Below, piece by piece: positions 52,789 to 64,000 of a stretch of DNA of 64,000 bases. The position numbers were made by a program, and so were the translations under genes. This stretch comes from Porites lobata (taxonomy: Eukaryota > Cnidaria > Anthozoa > Scleractinia > Poritidae). Location of the stretch: assembly GCA_942486035.1 (NCBI GenBank), contig CALNXK010000046.1, positions 3,142,001 to 3,206,000 of the forward strand. The letters are read 5' to 3'. The notes under the pieces were generated by a model, which worked only from the letters and a program-made list of their open reading frames with translations, did no database searches and was not told the origin of the DNA. The first letter of the stretch is position 1. Each line of letters opens with the position of its first letter.

Positions 52789-55700
52789 GTATTCTTTATA
52801 GTGGAAACTCCGTGTTGATATTTCTGAACTAGGGTTTTCCTGTCCTTATCAGATGTATATTGTGTATATGTTACAACAGACAACTGCAACATTATCAGTC
52901 GACTGTACAGGTAGGCTAGCTCTTGGTAAATCTTCTTGACTGAAACCGATCGAACGACACTGCTGCAAGTAGGGATGTAGTTGTTAAAATTATGAAAGTA
53001 ATTTCCAACTTTCACTATGACAGCAAATTCAAAACAGCGTCTATATGAACAGCGGGCGGTCAAAGTTTTTTGATCATTTATTAAACTGATCGACAGTCTC
53101 ATCTACCTTTTTCTCATCTCTAGATCTAGACTTGCCTCGTACGGACCGATTAAGCAAATTAGGCAGAGAGATTTACTGTTTTAAGGAGACAAGGAATATA
53201 ATGACATGTGTGCATAAACGGTTAGTCAACCATTAAATGTTTTGAATGACCGGCTTGTCCGTCAACCGGTCATGATCGCCACAACTGACACAACCGATAC
53301 AGAGCAGTCGTTTGGTAACATTTCGAATGACACAAGGCCCATAATGATCTAGTTAAAGTCTGTAAACGCCTCTTATTAGAGTATTTTTACTTTACGTTGA
53401 CATGTGACTGAAAATCCTACAGACGGATGTATTCATAAACCTTTATTTAATACTTGAGTACCACCAAATGTTGTGGTTAGAGGAGAGGTATTGTGATAAA
53501 TGTTGTTTTCAAGGCTTCGATATGTACTTGCAGTCTCTAATACAGTAATAGCTACTATTGCTGGGGAGCCCCGCAAAATTACTTTTCCTTTGTGAAGTTG
53601 TATCCCAGGTATGTTCTAACTGCTCTCAAATACTCCTAGATAGAACCACGGTTTTTTTTCAACTTTTGACATGTGCCCGTGACGGAAAATCCGTCGACAC
53701 CACTGGAAAGTAAATAGCGCTTTAATATTAGTAATTTTGCTCAGTTTGAAAGTGATACGTTTGAAACGTGCAAAGAATTCGAAAAAGCTCTCCAAAGTTG
53801 CGAGAATTTTACAGACGTTTGTATGCTAGTGGGAAAGTTTGTGCCACACAAACGGCTGTAGAATTTCGTGACTTTCAGAAGTTATTAAAAAAATAAAATA
53901 AATAACGATTTGGAGTTGGCACATCCACATAGTGGTACTTTGTCTACCTGATTTCTGGTCGCTATATCTTCGTTAGTTTTCAAGAAATTACTTTCAAACA
54001 TGACGATATTATCAATTTCAAGGCGCTCTTTCCAGTGGTGTCGACGAGAAAAACATTTTCTTTAACTGGTCCACGGAACTAGAAAGTTGAAAACACCGTG
54101 GAAAGGTCCCTGATTCCTTTGTACATGTGATGGTTTCTCATTCTCCCCTCTCTTGGTTTCAGTAATGAATTAAGTCATCGATCACGCAATGGAGCATTTC
54201 ATAAGCTATTTTAGCGTTGTCCAAAAATAAATGACGTCACGAAAGTAAGAAGTCGTGGAAACGATTGCATTAGCTCAGTTGCTTTTGGTAAAGATGAAAA
54301 TTTTAAACGTTCTGCGAAAAAGATATAGCCGAAGGTCTGCCTAAACTGTAGCGAGAACAGCAAGAGTACTACTCAAAGAATGACAGCAGTTGCTAGACTA
54401 AACATCCTTTTATATCCTGCTGCAACCTCGTTCCCAGGGTTTTCTTCTACCTGTCCCTCTCTCGCTCTGTAGGGACGGATAGGAGAGAACTCTGGGAACG
54501 AGGTTGATCCTGCTGAATTTGCCGAGGAACAGACAGATTAAGACGAAAACTGGTCCTCGTGCTCAGGCCTCACCGGCTAACGGAACAGGAGGCTCTGGGG
54601 ACGAGGATGGGCTGCCCTCTGGTCCTCTTTCTCGTCCTCCTTCCGGTACCGCTTCAGGAACGTTGTCGCGTTATGATAAAACGAGCCAGTTGGCTTTTTT
54701 TTAATCAATATTATTTGTCATTAAAGGCAGGAGCAAGAGGGTCACCAGTTAACGTGTCCTTCGGACAGGAAAGTCCTGGAACAAAACAAGGTACTACTAC
54801 ACGAATCAGTAGGAACTGGTTTAAGATGTCACCACTGCGACGGCAACGAGAACGTCAAAAAGCGAAAGGCTTAGGCAATGTTCACACTATACTGGATCGG
54901 ATTTGTGTCGGCACGAAAACCATACTGGATAGGGCTTCTGTTCATACACGGTTGTGGCGGCGCGATTTCTGTGACGGAGAGAAGATGCGCTCCGCCGATC
55001 TCTAAAGTGGAGTCAATTATATATCGGATAGGTGTTCATGCTCCGGATAGCGTTTCGTGTCAGCGCGAAAATCTATCCAGTATCTGGTGGGATGAACATA
55101 GCCTTACATTAACAAAACAACAACTTTTCAAGTGTATCACACTTTTTGTACATTTTTACCGTCACTGCACGATTCAGCGACGTGAAACTTCCTAATTTCC
55201 CATTTAATGACAACGCCAACATACAACGACCAGGAGAACGACTCCTGACAACGACAAATTTATCTTTCTCTTTTTTAAATTGGAAAAGAGAGTTCGCCTT
55301 CATTCACGGAGTGAGCGAGTCTTTTTTAAAGTGATGTTTTCGCCACCGTTGAAATCGTTGTGAACTCCCTAATTCTTGATACCAGCAAAAGAGCTCAACT
55401 TTGATCACAAAAAATACAGAATAAACAATCAAAAACTGATTTTATGAATGAATATTTTTCTTATTTTTCTTCCATGTTTACTTTTTAGGACATATTCCCT
55501 GACAAACTAGCCGAAAGAAAGATTTTGTCACATGTCATCAAGTGTCCCAGTGAGTGCTGTGAATGGACTGGTGAGCTGAGGGAGAAAGAGGTAGGGATCA
55601 TTGTTCACCTTGTAACTCCTCCCTCCTCCCTCGCGCGCGGTCTCGCGCCCTCAATTCCTTTCCCCTTCCCTTTCTAACGCTTTCCACGCAGGCTAATCCA

Positions 55701-58445
55701 CGAGTAACAACTGATTAACAAACATGAAAATAGGAAATGTGCAAACTATTACGGACACAAGATTCTCTCTAAAACCCTTTTGTACATAATAACAAAAACA
55801 GTTCGGTTAATTACATTCGCAGTTCTCGCAGGCAAGTATCACGAGAAATACAACCGTAGATAAAAGGGTAGTTGCCGGGTATTCTGAAGTTTAGCCGATA
55901 AAAGATTTCCCAGCTCTAAATTAATTAAGGGAGAGGGATGATGCATTTTTTATGGTCTGTCGTCTGATTATTTTATTAGAACCACTTGACCTCATGTCCT
56001 TGGAAAATTGTTTCTTGCACCTACGAAAAATGTGGAGAAAACGTAACCAGAAAGGATCTGACTGAACACGTGGCCGACATGTGCGTATGGAGAATTTTGA
56101 GATGTCTGCATTGTGCAGAACATCATCCACAATGCCAAATGGAGGTAAAAGCAAATTGCTGGATCAGTTCTTGTTGTATGTTTTGAGAGCCATAAGACGG
56201 TAATTAACTTCAATGGGGAACAAAAGAACTTGGGACTGTGTGAAAAATCCCTTCCTGGTTTTAATGACAATTTTTTCATCGGCTTTGGGTTCATCGCGTC
56301 GTCCCCCACTTCCCCTAGCAATTTTGTGGCCAAAAAAAGAACTCATTTTCACCCATGGTGCTCAAAATTCAAGTTTGTTTAGGGTGGGATGGGAGGGGTC
56401 GCTAGTTTTACTAATATTACTAGGAAGGTCCCAACCCTTTTGACCTCAATTGTAGACAACTTGTATGGTCGGAATTTAAAACAGAATATTTTAAAACGCG
56501 CTAATTTTCATTTCAACGCCTTCACCTCACATATTGCAAGAGACGATTTGTGATTCAAAATATCGTAATTGATCGACGTTTATACCAGGGTTAATTCTTC
56601 AAACCCAAATTTGGAAGATGTTTGCAATTATTTGATAATTGACGTTGATAATGGAATGATTGGACAATTATCCACGATTGCCGTGCGCGAGACGCCAGCG
56701 TAGAAGCTTGGCGGTTTCATAACAAGTGTACGTTTACGGTTAACGTGTGTTTTTGTTGAAGATACTCGATAAAGTTAATTTTTAAACAAGAATCGACTAA
56801 CTAACCTGTAATTAAGCACCGACTGGGATAAAAGGTTTCAGAAGTTGTCTGGTTTTTTTTCTGTTTTTTTTTGGTATTTTTCGATTACAGGTCTTTTAAT
56901 AAAATTTAACTTCTCGCAATACCCCATACTTCCACCCAACCTACATTTCTTTACTCACAAGAGTTTGGATCCGTTATGTAGCGACCTGAAATATCCTTGG
57001 TAGTTTTATTATTTTTCCACATCAGTTTCGTGTACTTAAAACGTTTCAGTTTCAGAAGTCACTTTCCTTTACTATTTTATTCAGTTTTTACTTCTTTTTG
57101 TTCTTTGTCTTGACAGGCACATTTAGAAAATTGCGAAGGTCTCCTTACTGCCTGTCCAAACAACTGCGGGATTAAAATTGCAAGTGACAAGGTGATGCCA
57201 TTAAATCAGTTTCGTTTTCTCAGCTTATTGTCATTTTCAGCCTTAGATATTAAAATCTCTAATACTGACTCCACAGTTCATGATATTGTAAGTGTGAAGT
57301 CTTACGTGAATCGCCTCTTTGTCCCTGCATGAAAACCGTGAGGATCACGATCAATTAGGTTTTCTTCACTCCAAAGATTGTGGTGTCCTTTCCTGTGGGC
57401 GCGCTCTAAAAAGGCAGAGCGGGACTGGGTGCGGGCCGATCTGTTATTTCCGTGATCCTTTTCGATTCTGTCCTTTGTGAGTCTATTGCTCTCCAATTAA
57501 CTCTTAACCACCATCTAGATCTCCAAGAACTCTTTAAACCACGTCATCTTTTTTAGTCAAGTTACCAGCGTCTTTAGGGCGCACTATCTGTGAATAAGTG
57601 TAGTCTCGGATTTAGACCCATGCGCACACCTTGTTGTTTAAGGCAGCGGCGAAGTTGATGGGACAGACCTTTCATAAAGGTTAAACTGTAGTGGATATGA
57701 ACGCGGTTACATGCCCTGCAATGGTGCTTTGTTGTCTAGTCTCTATAATTTTCTTCAAGACATTTATGAAAAAAGTTACAAGAGGTCTGTGTTGTGGTAA
57801 ATAAATATGCCTATAACTTAAATTGGCGCTATCTTTTTCCAGGTGTCAGATCACATTAACAATACATGTCCACTGACAGAAGTTCCCTGCCCATATAATT
57901 GGCTGGGCTGTTTCCTAAAGGTAAGTTTGGTTGTTAACTTAAGACGCAATTTCCCCATACAACATGAGGAAAACGTATTGCACCATAGCAAAAGAAATTG
58001 CTTCCTGTCTTACCCGGATCATTACTTAGATCATTGTCTTTTACCGACCTTTAGCAGAATGCTATTCATTTCTTTGCATTAACCAATAAAGGTTTCTTTC
58101 TTTGTTTTTCATACTGACCATTGTTAGGAGTGAAAGTGATGCATAAATGCATTGTCTGAATTAGCTCGCGCTATGAAAAAAACATGAAGGTAGAGTCCTT
58201 ATTTTACGTCGGCAGCTCGAATTAGTCATCTGACCAACAAACATGAGTGCGCTCGTTTTAACACACCCCCCCCCCCCCCCCGCCTGTCTCTCTCGCTCTC
58301 TCTCCCTCCCTCCCTCTTTCTCTCCCTCTCTCTCTCTCCCTCTAAGGTGACATCAAAACACAAAATACTCATAACACACAGTTTGTAATCGGTTGAAAGT
58401 GGATACACTGCAAATTATAGTAGTTGCTAGAAATATATATCTACG

Positions 58446-58484
<39 letters not shown>

Positions 58485-61400
58485 AAATTCCACAACTGGT
58501 TTCGGCTCCATTAACTCCTATACGAATTACACAAGATTTTAGGAGGAGCCACCCACTATGTGAGCACAGTCACGGACAAAACATATAAGGGAGGAAAATA
58601 ACGCAAAGTAAAATTATCACGTTATTCAACGAACTAAATGTACACTTCAATAGTATCCTGATCAGCTTCTCAGTTCTGCAGTTCTGCGTCTCATCTCATC
58701 ATGATCGATTGTCGTCAGTTGAAGTGTCCAGGTGGTTTGCTTTGTATCTGAGGACAATTTCTATTTTATAAGCTCCAAGGGGCTTATATTCGGAGCGGTT
58801 ATTTAACGGAGGGATTTTCCATTACGAGTTTGTGGGGGGATAGAGAATGGTTATTGCCGGAATTTTAAGGTATTCACCACTATCAAATTTAGAATTACAG
58901 CTTCCTCGATGTTTTATGAGACCATAACCAATAAGTAACATCTGGCTCATTTAAGAAATATGATTGGGTAAAAGAAAAATTACAAAACAGACCTGTTTAA
59001 TTTCAGATTCAGAGAGAAGTGCTTGAATCACACCTTGAAGGCGAGATAAGATATCATCTCCATTTGAATAGCTGCAAATTAAACGACACCAAGGATGAAG
59101 TAAGAAACCTTCAACTTGAAGTTGCAGAAAGAGCAAAGGCCGTCCAAAATCAATTTGAGGAAAGAGTGCAGGCCCTCCAGAATCATTTTGACGACAGATT
59201 ACAGGCGCTCCAAAATCGCTTTGAAGAGAGCGTTCAGGCCCTAGAAAATCATTTTGAAGAGAGGGTAAAATTGCTAACCGTCACTAGCGATAAATTGAGG
59301 AAGAATCTGAGTTTCACTAGAATTATTTGTGCTGTTGCTGTTGTCATTCTTGCTGCGTTAAGTGGAATGTCAAACCAAAAAAGTGCCGTTAGCGATTCAA
59401 TAACAACAATGGACCGATCTTTTGACACGCAAAGCAAACTCGAAATGAAAGTGAATGAAGTCGAGAAAGGTCTGAAAAGTGAACTGATTGATTTGCGAAG
59501 TCAGCTGGGGAAGAAAGTGGATGAAGCTAACAAATATTTTGAAGCTGTGTCGCTTAATATGTCAAACCATGAAAGTGCCATTAGTGATTTTAAAACAAAA
59601 ATGGACCGATCTGTTGAAAGGCAAAGCAAGCTCGAAATGAAAATGAGTGAAGTCGAGGAAGGTCTGAGAGGTGACCTGATTGATTTGCGAAGTCAGCTGG
59701 GGAAGAAAGTGGATGAAGCTAACAAATATTTTGAAGCTGTGTCACTTAATATGTCAAACCATGAAAGTGCCGTTAGTGATTTTAAAACAAAAATGGAGAG
59801 TAGAGTAACTGATGTGCAAACTAAAGTGGAGGGGAAATTAGATGAAGCTCACAAACATCTTAAAGAAAAGGTGAGTTAAAGTATATATATATATTAAACC
59901 AGCTGGGAAACATATAAATGATTTAGTCATGCACAATGTTGTGGTTTTCATTTGCCATGTTCCGATACTTGGAATTTGGAAGCAAACTGAAGAAAACGTA
60001 CTCTCAGGGCAGGGGAGAGAACTATCGAAAAATGTCTTAAGTAAGTTCAAAAACAAAAAAATTGATTTCATGACAATTGAAATTCTACCTTGTCACCGCA
60101 ATGAGAGATCAAATCAGTGAGATAGCATTGCACCTGCACAACCTCATTGCGTTGTTCATCAAGTTGTTGTCTTCTTCGCGAATGATACGTGGAAACTTCC
60201 AAGGACGAAAATGCCGAATAATAGACAAAAACAAAGGGACGAATCCCTGAATTGGCAAGGAAAGGAAGAAGTGCCACGGAAAATTCAGGAGCTACTGTTA
60301 GTAGAGGAAAAAGCACCAGGAAAGAACACGGCGATGGAACTTTAGTTCCCACCTCTGACGTATCGTGCTCTAATGAGCAGTTTCTGTCCTTTCGAACGTC
60401 GCTCGAGAGCGGCTTCACCACAATGGGTAAATCACTTACTAAAGCGATTAAAGATTGCTTTACTACTGTGGTAGATAAATTAAATCCTCGAGACCAGGAC
60501 GGATACAACATTGTCATCAAAGAAGTACTGATCCAACCAGCAATTCCATTGTGGAACAAGCGTTACAGTTTCTCACTTTTTAAGAAAGGTTTAGGTTTCA
60601 GTGCCCTGAACGCTGCAGAAACTGCACTTTCATGCATTATTCAACCAAAAACTATGGTAGGCTTAGATAACTTTTTCAGGGACCAGGTATTTGAAAAGTT
60701 TGCTAATCCATCGGAAAGTATAAAAATCAGTAATGAAACATTTGGAATCCTGTGCCTGTAGACTGACATGACAAAGCAAAATTGAATACGGGTCAACTTC
60801 AGAGGTTAAATGATTCTAAGTATATGTTTGTGGAAATAGAATTCAAAATGTTAGCTTTATCATCATGGACTACTGTCTCAAAGAGCTGCATAGCACCATG
60901 TTGTTTTAAGTTAACGTCAACAAAATGAGAATTGGGATTTGTTCTTTCGTATTATTATATCAAATACTATGTTGCGTGCTTATGCAACAGTACTTTAGCT
61001 GTTATATGTTATTTTTCAGGCCGATCTCTTAACACTCGACAGCGGTAACCATAAACAGAAAATCAGAGAGTTTGAAACTAAAATCCAGGTAAGAGGAAAA
61101 TATCAAAAATAACTAAATTTCAGCCTCACGTAGTCATGCACGTTCATGATCTGAGTTGATAAAGTCAATTTACCTCCTTAATCCTTTAAGCCCAAATACC
61201 CTCATACAAAATCTCGGGAGTAACTTATTTCTAATAGTTGTGGGTCGTGGATACAAAGTCGTGGGTCATGGGTGGCGTAGACCCACGAAAAAAAAGAAGA
61301 GGTCCCTCAGGGTAGTGGGGTTACACCAGGAGCCGGCTCCTGGGTTACCCCAAATGTTTCTGGGTAGGGGTTGAGGTAGGATAGCTACTAGTACCTGGAC

Positions 61401-64000
61401 ATCCCAAGTATCGAGTTAAAAAGGGAAAGCGGCATTTATAGAAAAGTTATATTAGTATACCGAGTGGCAGAAGGAACAATTCTTGTACCGGCCTCTTATT
61501 ATTAACATCAACGAAAAATATCTGTTTAGAAGAAGGAGAAATCTAACACCAGAGAGCTCAGAAAAAATTCCGTGCCCTGGGTGGGAATCGAACTGACGAC
61601 CCTTTGAGTTCTAATTCGGATGCTTTAACAACAGATCTGCTGCAGGCTTTATGGAGAGCGGGGTTAAAATTTAATTATTACTACACCAGTCATAAAGGAA
61701 CAGTATCGGGGACTTTAGTCGCTAGACATTTTCACGAGGAAAATGCAGGAGAAGTGCGTGTGTGTGTGTTTCGAACGGCCCGAAATTCCTATCTACCATC
61801 AGTAACTTTTCTAATGGTCTGCCCCTAAGAATGGTACTTTTCATTTACGTACGCCCATTACGAAATACGTGATTGGAAAAAACAAAACCCTGGTCTGGTG
61901 TCGGTGAAACAAATCGATATTTGCATGATCTTGCGGGCGTTCTCTCAAAATTGTAAGTCTGTTTCGATTGGTGTAGTTAGATCGATTGGAGAATATGGCT
62001 TCCTTTTTGGTCTCGTGAGTGCGAGAGGTGGGGGCGGGGATTCAGAATCCCATCTCTTATGACCCCCACTGTTTCTGACAGGCTGCCTGCTTTGTGTGGC
62101 TCGGCCTCGTTCTCAGTCGTTCTCAAGCTCATCCAAATGGCATCAACTCATCCAAATGGATCTTTGAGAGTCAGAATACAATAGGCTGTTATATAAACTT
62201 TGTGTGGTTAGTTTTTGTGTAAAAAATTGTTCCGTGCCACTTTAAATTCGTCGCCTGCCTCGTCCGGTTAATTTAATTGGCGAAAGTTGAGTTTAGCAAA
62301 ATACAGTAAAAGTAAGTACGATCACAGTTAAAACTTTTCGTCTCATATAAGGGAATCTAAGACAGCAATGGATACTGAATTCCAAGCCGAGGATTTCGGA
62401 TTCCAGTCGTTGTCAGTGGAACTTGGATTCTCAATTCCAATCGTTATTGAAATTCCAGATTCTATGAGCTGTATTCTGGATTCTAAAGCTTAGGATTCCC
62501 GTTTCCACAAGCAAAATTTCCCCAGATTCCAGAATTGGGAATTCCTTACATGGGGCGAAACTTTTTTGTTACTTTAACGAATGCAGGCCCTGACCAACAG
62601 ACTGAATAGCGCCAGAGTGCACTGTGATGAGAGGGTTTTACATTAACTACTTGGACCGACAGAACGTTGAGTGGCCAAATGGCTTTTTCTTGGCCATATT
62701 CCGACTTGTGAAGGCGGGAAGCTATGGTTCAGCCAGCGTTCGCTATCTTTACCGCTGCTGCAAGTTCATTCTTTAAGTTAAGGGCGCGGCCCAAACTTGT
62801 CCAGTCAACAGTTGCCGTCAACTGAAAGTGATGACAAGGAGAACAAAACGAACTAAAATAAAATGAGACAACCTCTTCAACCACTTTGTTTTAGTTTATT
62901 CGTCATCATCGCTGGACATGACGCACCAAATGTTTAACATAATAGTTAGGTTTCCATTTTCAAACAGCGGTCACAATTTAATTTGTTTAGAGCTGCGCGG
63001 CCAGTTTCAACTTGTCGCTTGGCAGGTAAAGCTTGTTAAAATTAAACATGATTCAGGATTTGAGGTCCTCTTTTGATAGGTCCAAAGTGGTATTGATCCC
63101 GGTATTTTACCTGTGATCCCTGATCCCACCTCTTTAATCCCTGATCCCACATACCTTATTACTACCTTGCTTTTAACGTGATTGAAAATCATGGGTATGC
63201 TTCCCAAGTTACTGTATCAAACTTACACCTTACCGCGCAAAATTATCAACCTTTCTTGGACTTCATTTTTTACGTCGGCAGTTGTAACAGCGCAGTGTCC
63301 TACAAACTAGAAATTCGCATCACCTGCCGCTTCACTTTTAAGCAAATTTGACATAACATCTCCAACGTCTACCTGCGAACACTACATCCTGGTGTGCAAA
63401 GCGACTTCGTCGGACGACTGACACAAAAATTTTTGTGTTGGAAGGTCCAAAAGAGTTTCCAAAGCTGCTCTGCCTTAACGTTAAAAATGCTTTTTCCTCT
63501 GAGTTTCTCATCCCTTTCTGGTAAAACTACTGTTTGACTACTCCACATGAATAATTAATTTCCATATTTCACAATTCAACCTCAAACAATTGGAGGCTCT
63601 TGGGAAAAAGCATTTCCAGGGAATTAATTTAAAGCTTTTTAAAAGCTTTTTGATTTAGGAAACCTTACAAGTGAAAAATAAGCATGTTATTTACCTGCCC
63701 CTTGGGGGTTTCTGATATATTTACATTTTTACTCAGAGAGCCTTTAATTAAAAAGATGCTTCATATTTTTCGGGTAATCAAATAAAAACTGAATGGCATC
63801 ACCTTTTTTCTTTTTCGTCGTTAATCCGCTTAACGAGAACATTTTTCATGGACCTTAAAAATCCAAAGTGAAGAAAATTATGAACTATAGTATCCAAATA
63901 GTAACAGAAAGACTATCAAAGCACATTAAAACGTTTTTTCACTTTAATTAACTAATGCAGGCCTTGGCAACCAGACTGGATAGCGCCAGAGTCTACTGTG
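52616..64000 (+). CDS. Gene 3: RING/TRAF zinc-finger membrane-type paralogue, 3' end outside window
   Basis: Exons: 52616-52788, 54727-54790, 55489-55590, 55980-56144, 57117-57191, 57843-57920, 59007-59870, 61020-61088, then either a broken terminal exon (62587-62776) or one starting at 63961. The first eight exons give 530 residues. The RING is intact. There are four 11-residue repeats, a membrane segment at about residues 325-340, and two 64-residue modules, giving the longest outward stalk of the three. It is nearly the same as gene 2 in exons and introns, offset by 13,646 bp at the start codon, so a recent tandem duplicate. Confidence 0.8.
53646..54101. mobile_element. MITE with CCACGG ends, gene 3 copy
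   Basis: Counterpart of 40002-40419 with a roughly 38-bp longer middle ('ACGTTTGTATGCTAGTGGG' near 53816). Shared site with gene 2, empty in gene 1. Confidence 0.8.
54423..54506. mobile_element. Foldback MITE, gene 3 copy
   Basis: CAACCTCGTTCCCAGGGTTT and, inverted, ACTCTGGGAACGAGGTTG. Both outer ends are better kept than in gene 2. It is followed by the G/S/P-rich ORF remnant at 54504-54704. Confidence 0.7.
54727..54790 (+). CDS. Gene 3 exon 2: second half of RING
   Basis: QEQEGHQLTCPSDRKVLEQN plus K; acceptor AAAG, donor AAG|GTACTA. Confidence 0.85.
55489..55590 (+). CDS. Gene 3 exon 3: TRAF linker and first zinc finger
   Basis: Same 34 residues as gene 2 (DIFPDKLAERKILSHVIKCP and so on). 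Acceptor TTTACTTTTTAG. Confidence 0.9.
55980..56144 (+). CDS. Gene 3 exon 4: TRAF zinc fingers
   Basis: NHLTSCPWKIVSCTYEKCGE and ADMCVWRILRCLHCAEHH. Ligands intact; three residues differ from gene 2. Confidence 0.9.
57117..57191 (+). CDS. Gene 3 exon 5: TRAF zinc finger
   Basis: AHLENCEGLLTACPNNCGIK then IASDK, with the C-P-N-N-C form. Confidence 0.9.
57843..57920 (+). CDS. Gene 3 exon 6: last TRAF zinc finger, first part
   Basis: VSDHINNTCPLTEVPCPYNW then LGCFLK; has the normal G where gene 2 has S. Confidence 0.9.
58262..58346. repeat. Poly-C and CT-rich microsatellite in gene 3 intron 6
   Basis: About 17 C's followed by (CT)n, (CCCT)n and CTC tracts. The matching place in gene 2 (46059-46092) is much shorter, so it expanded after duplication or contracted there. 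Confidence 0.85.
59007..59870 (+). CDS. Gene 3 exon 7: coiled coil (4 repeats), membrane segment, two 64-residue modules
   Basis: 288 codons. Four 33-bp units (59136-59267), hydrophobic IICAVAVVILAALSGM after NLSFTR, then two 64-residue modules in tandem (59367-59558 and 59559-59750), each with 'QSKLEMK', 'LIDLRSQLGKKVDEANKYFE' and 'AVSLN', then the shared 40-residue end. The modules are charged and heptad-like, so a long coiled-coil stalk is likely. Confidence 0.9.
60211..60761 (+). pseudogene. DIRS-type recombinase fragment in gene 3 intron 7
   Basis: Same remnant as 47895-48447. Here the frame LARKGRSATENSGATVSRGK is open to the stop at 60761, but a one-base loss near 60246 breaks it from the ATG at 60211. 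It ends NETFGILCL, as in gene 2. It sits between exons 7 and 8 and would be spliced out. Confidence 0.6.
61020..61088 (+). CDS. Gene 3 exon 8: linker coil
   Basis: ADLLTLDSGNHKQKIREFET then KIQ; T of genes 1 and 2 is A because the acceptor is TTTTTCAG|GCC. Confidence 0.85.
61585..61655 (-). repeat. tRNA-derived SINE-like segment, gene 3 copy
   Basis: More decayed than the gene 2 copy ('GGGAATCGAACTGACGACCC', 'GAGTTCTAATTCGGATGC'). It is in the same intron at the same place. Confidence 0.4.
62345..62550. repeat. AGATTCC-rich degenerate repeat before the gene 3 pseudo-exon
   Basis: Contains GGATTCC, CAGATTC and CAAGCAAAATTTCCCC units like 49545-49740. Confidence 0.5.
62587..62776 (+). pseudogene. 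Broken terminal Cys-domain exon of gene 3
   Basis: Starts ALTNRLNSARVHCDE, but a loss of about 26-30 bp after 'GATGAGA' shifts the frame into TAA at 62644. The rest (VEWPNGFFLAIFRLVK, RYLYRCCKFIL) can still be read in another frame, and the CP of the domain is WP. The ATGCAG|GCC acceptor is intact. If spliced in, the protein would end about 20 residues into the domain. An AATAAA lies at about 62856. Confidence 0.75.
62777..63960. other. Stretch between the broken and the next terminal exon
   Basis: No coding signal. 'TGATCCC' repeats occur near 63107-63150. Towards the end (63940) 'AACGTTTTTTCACTTTAATT' forms the pyrimidine-rich lead to the next acceptor. Confidence 0.4.
63961..64000 (+). 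CDS. Next terminal Cys-domain exon, cut by window end
   Basis: After ACTAATGCAG the last 40 bases read ALATRLDSARVYC, matching the start of exon 9 in genes 1 and 2. It is probably the working last exon of gene 3, giving a complete protein despite the broken one before it. Confidence 0.7.

Overview
This is nuclear DNA from an animal, most probably an anthozoan cnidarian and likely a stony coral. It is AT-rich, intron-rich and full of MITEs, non-LTR retrotransposon fragments and DIRS-type recombinase remnants. The protein families point to an animal (TRAF-type RING plus zinc fingers); the narrower placement is an inference from the repeat families and the TRAF-like expansion.

The backbone is a head-to-tail array of three paralogous multi-exon genes on the + strand. 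Gene 1 has its start at 3557 and stop at 26092, gene 2 runs 38970-49993, and gene 3 starts at 52616 and leaves the window after 64000. Each has the same exon order: RING (two exons), TRAF-type zinc fingers (four exons plus the start of the fifth), a long exon encoding a coiled coil, a hydrophobic probable membrane segment and a second coiled coil, a 23-codon linker exon, and a Cys-containing terminal domain that replaces the MATH/TRAF-C domain of normal TRAFs. Splice sites and phases join without a stop in genes 1 and 2 (about 472 and 572 residues). The layout suggests a single polypeptide with a cytosolic RING/TRAF signalling end, one membrane pass and an outward-facing coiled-coil stalk with a Cys domain: a receptor and a TRAF adaptor in one protein.

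The copies differ in ways that look functional. The 11-residue coiled-coil repeat is present 4, 7 and 4 times. A 64-residue module after the membrane segment is present 0, 1 and 2 times. Gene 2 has lost a zinc-binding cysteine of its RING (Cys to Trp). Gene 3 has a broken terminal exon followed by another one starting at the window edge. Genes 2 and 3 are near-identical even in introns (recent duplication, offset about 13.6 kb); gene 1 is older and swollen.

Region by region: 1-3556 is upstream DNA with a pogo-like transposon end and an integrase zinc-domain fragment split by a MITE. 3557-26092 is gene 1; its intron 6 holds a 3.0 kb DNA transposon with 9-bp target duplications, and its 10.4 kb intron 7 holds a non-LTR 3' end, a DIRS-type tyrosine recombinase remnant, a 2.6 kb DNA transposon with 42-bp inverted ends, and a large foldback-like structure made of 140-bp and 80-bp tandem repeats. 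26093-38969 is a patchwork of two duplicated blocks, A and B, each present twice, plus reverse-transcriptase fragments. 38970-49993 is gene 2, 49994-52615 a short intergenic stretch, and 52616-64000 gene 3.
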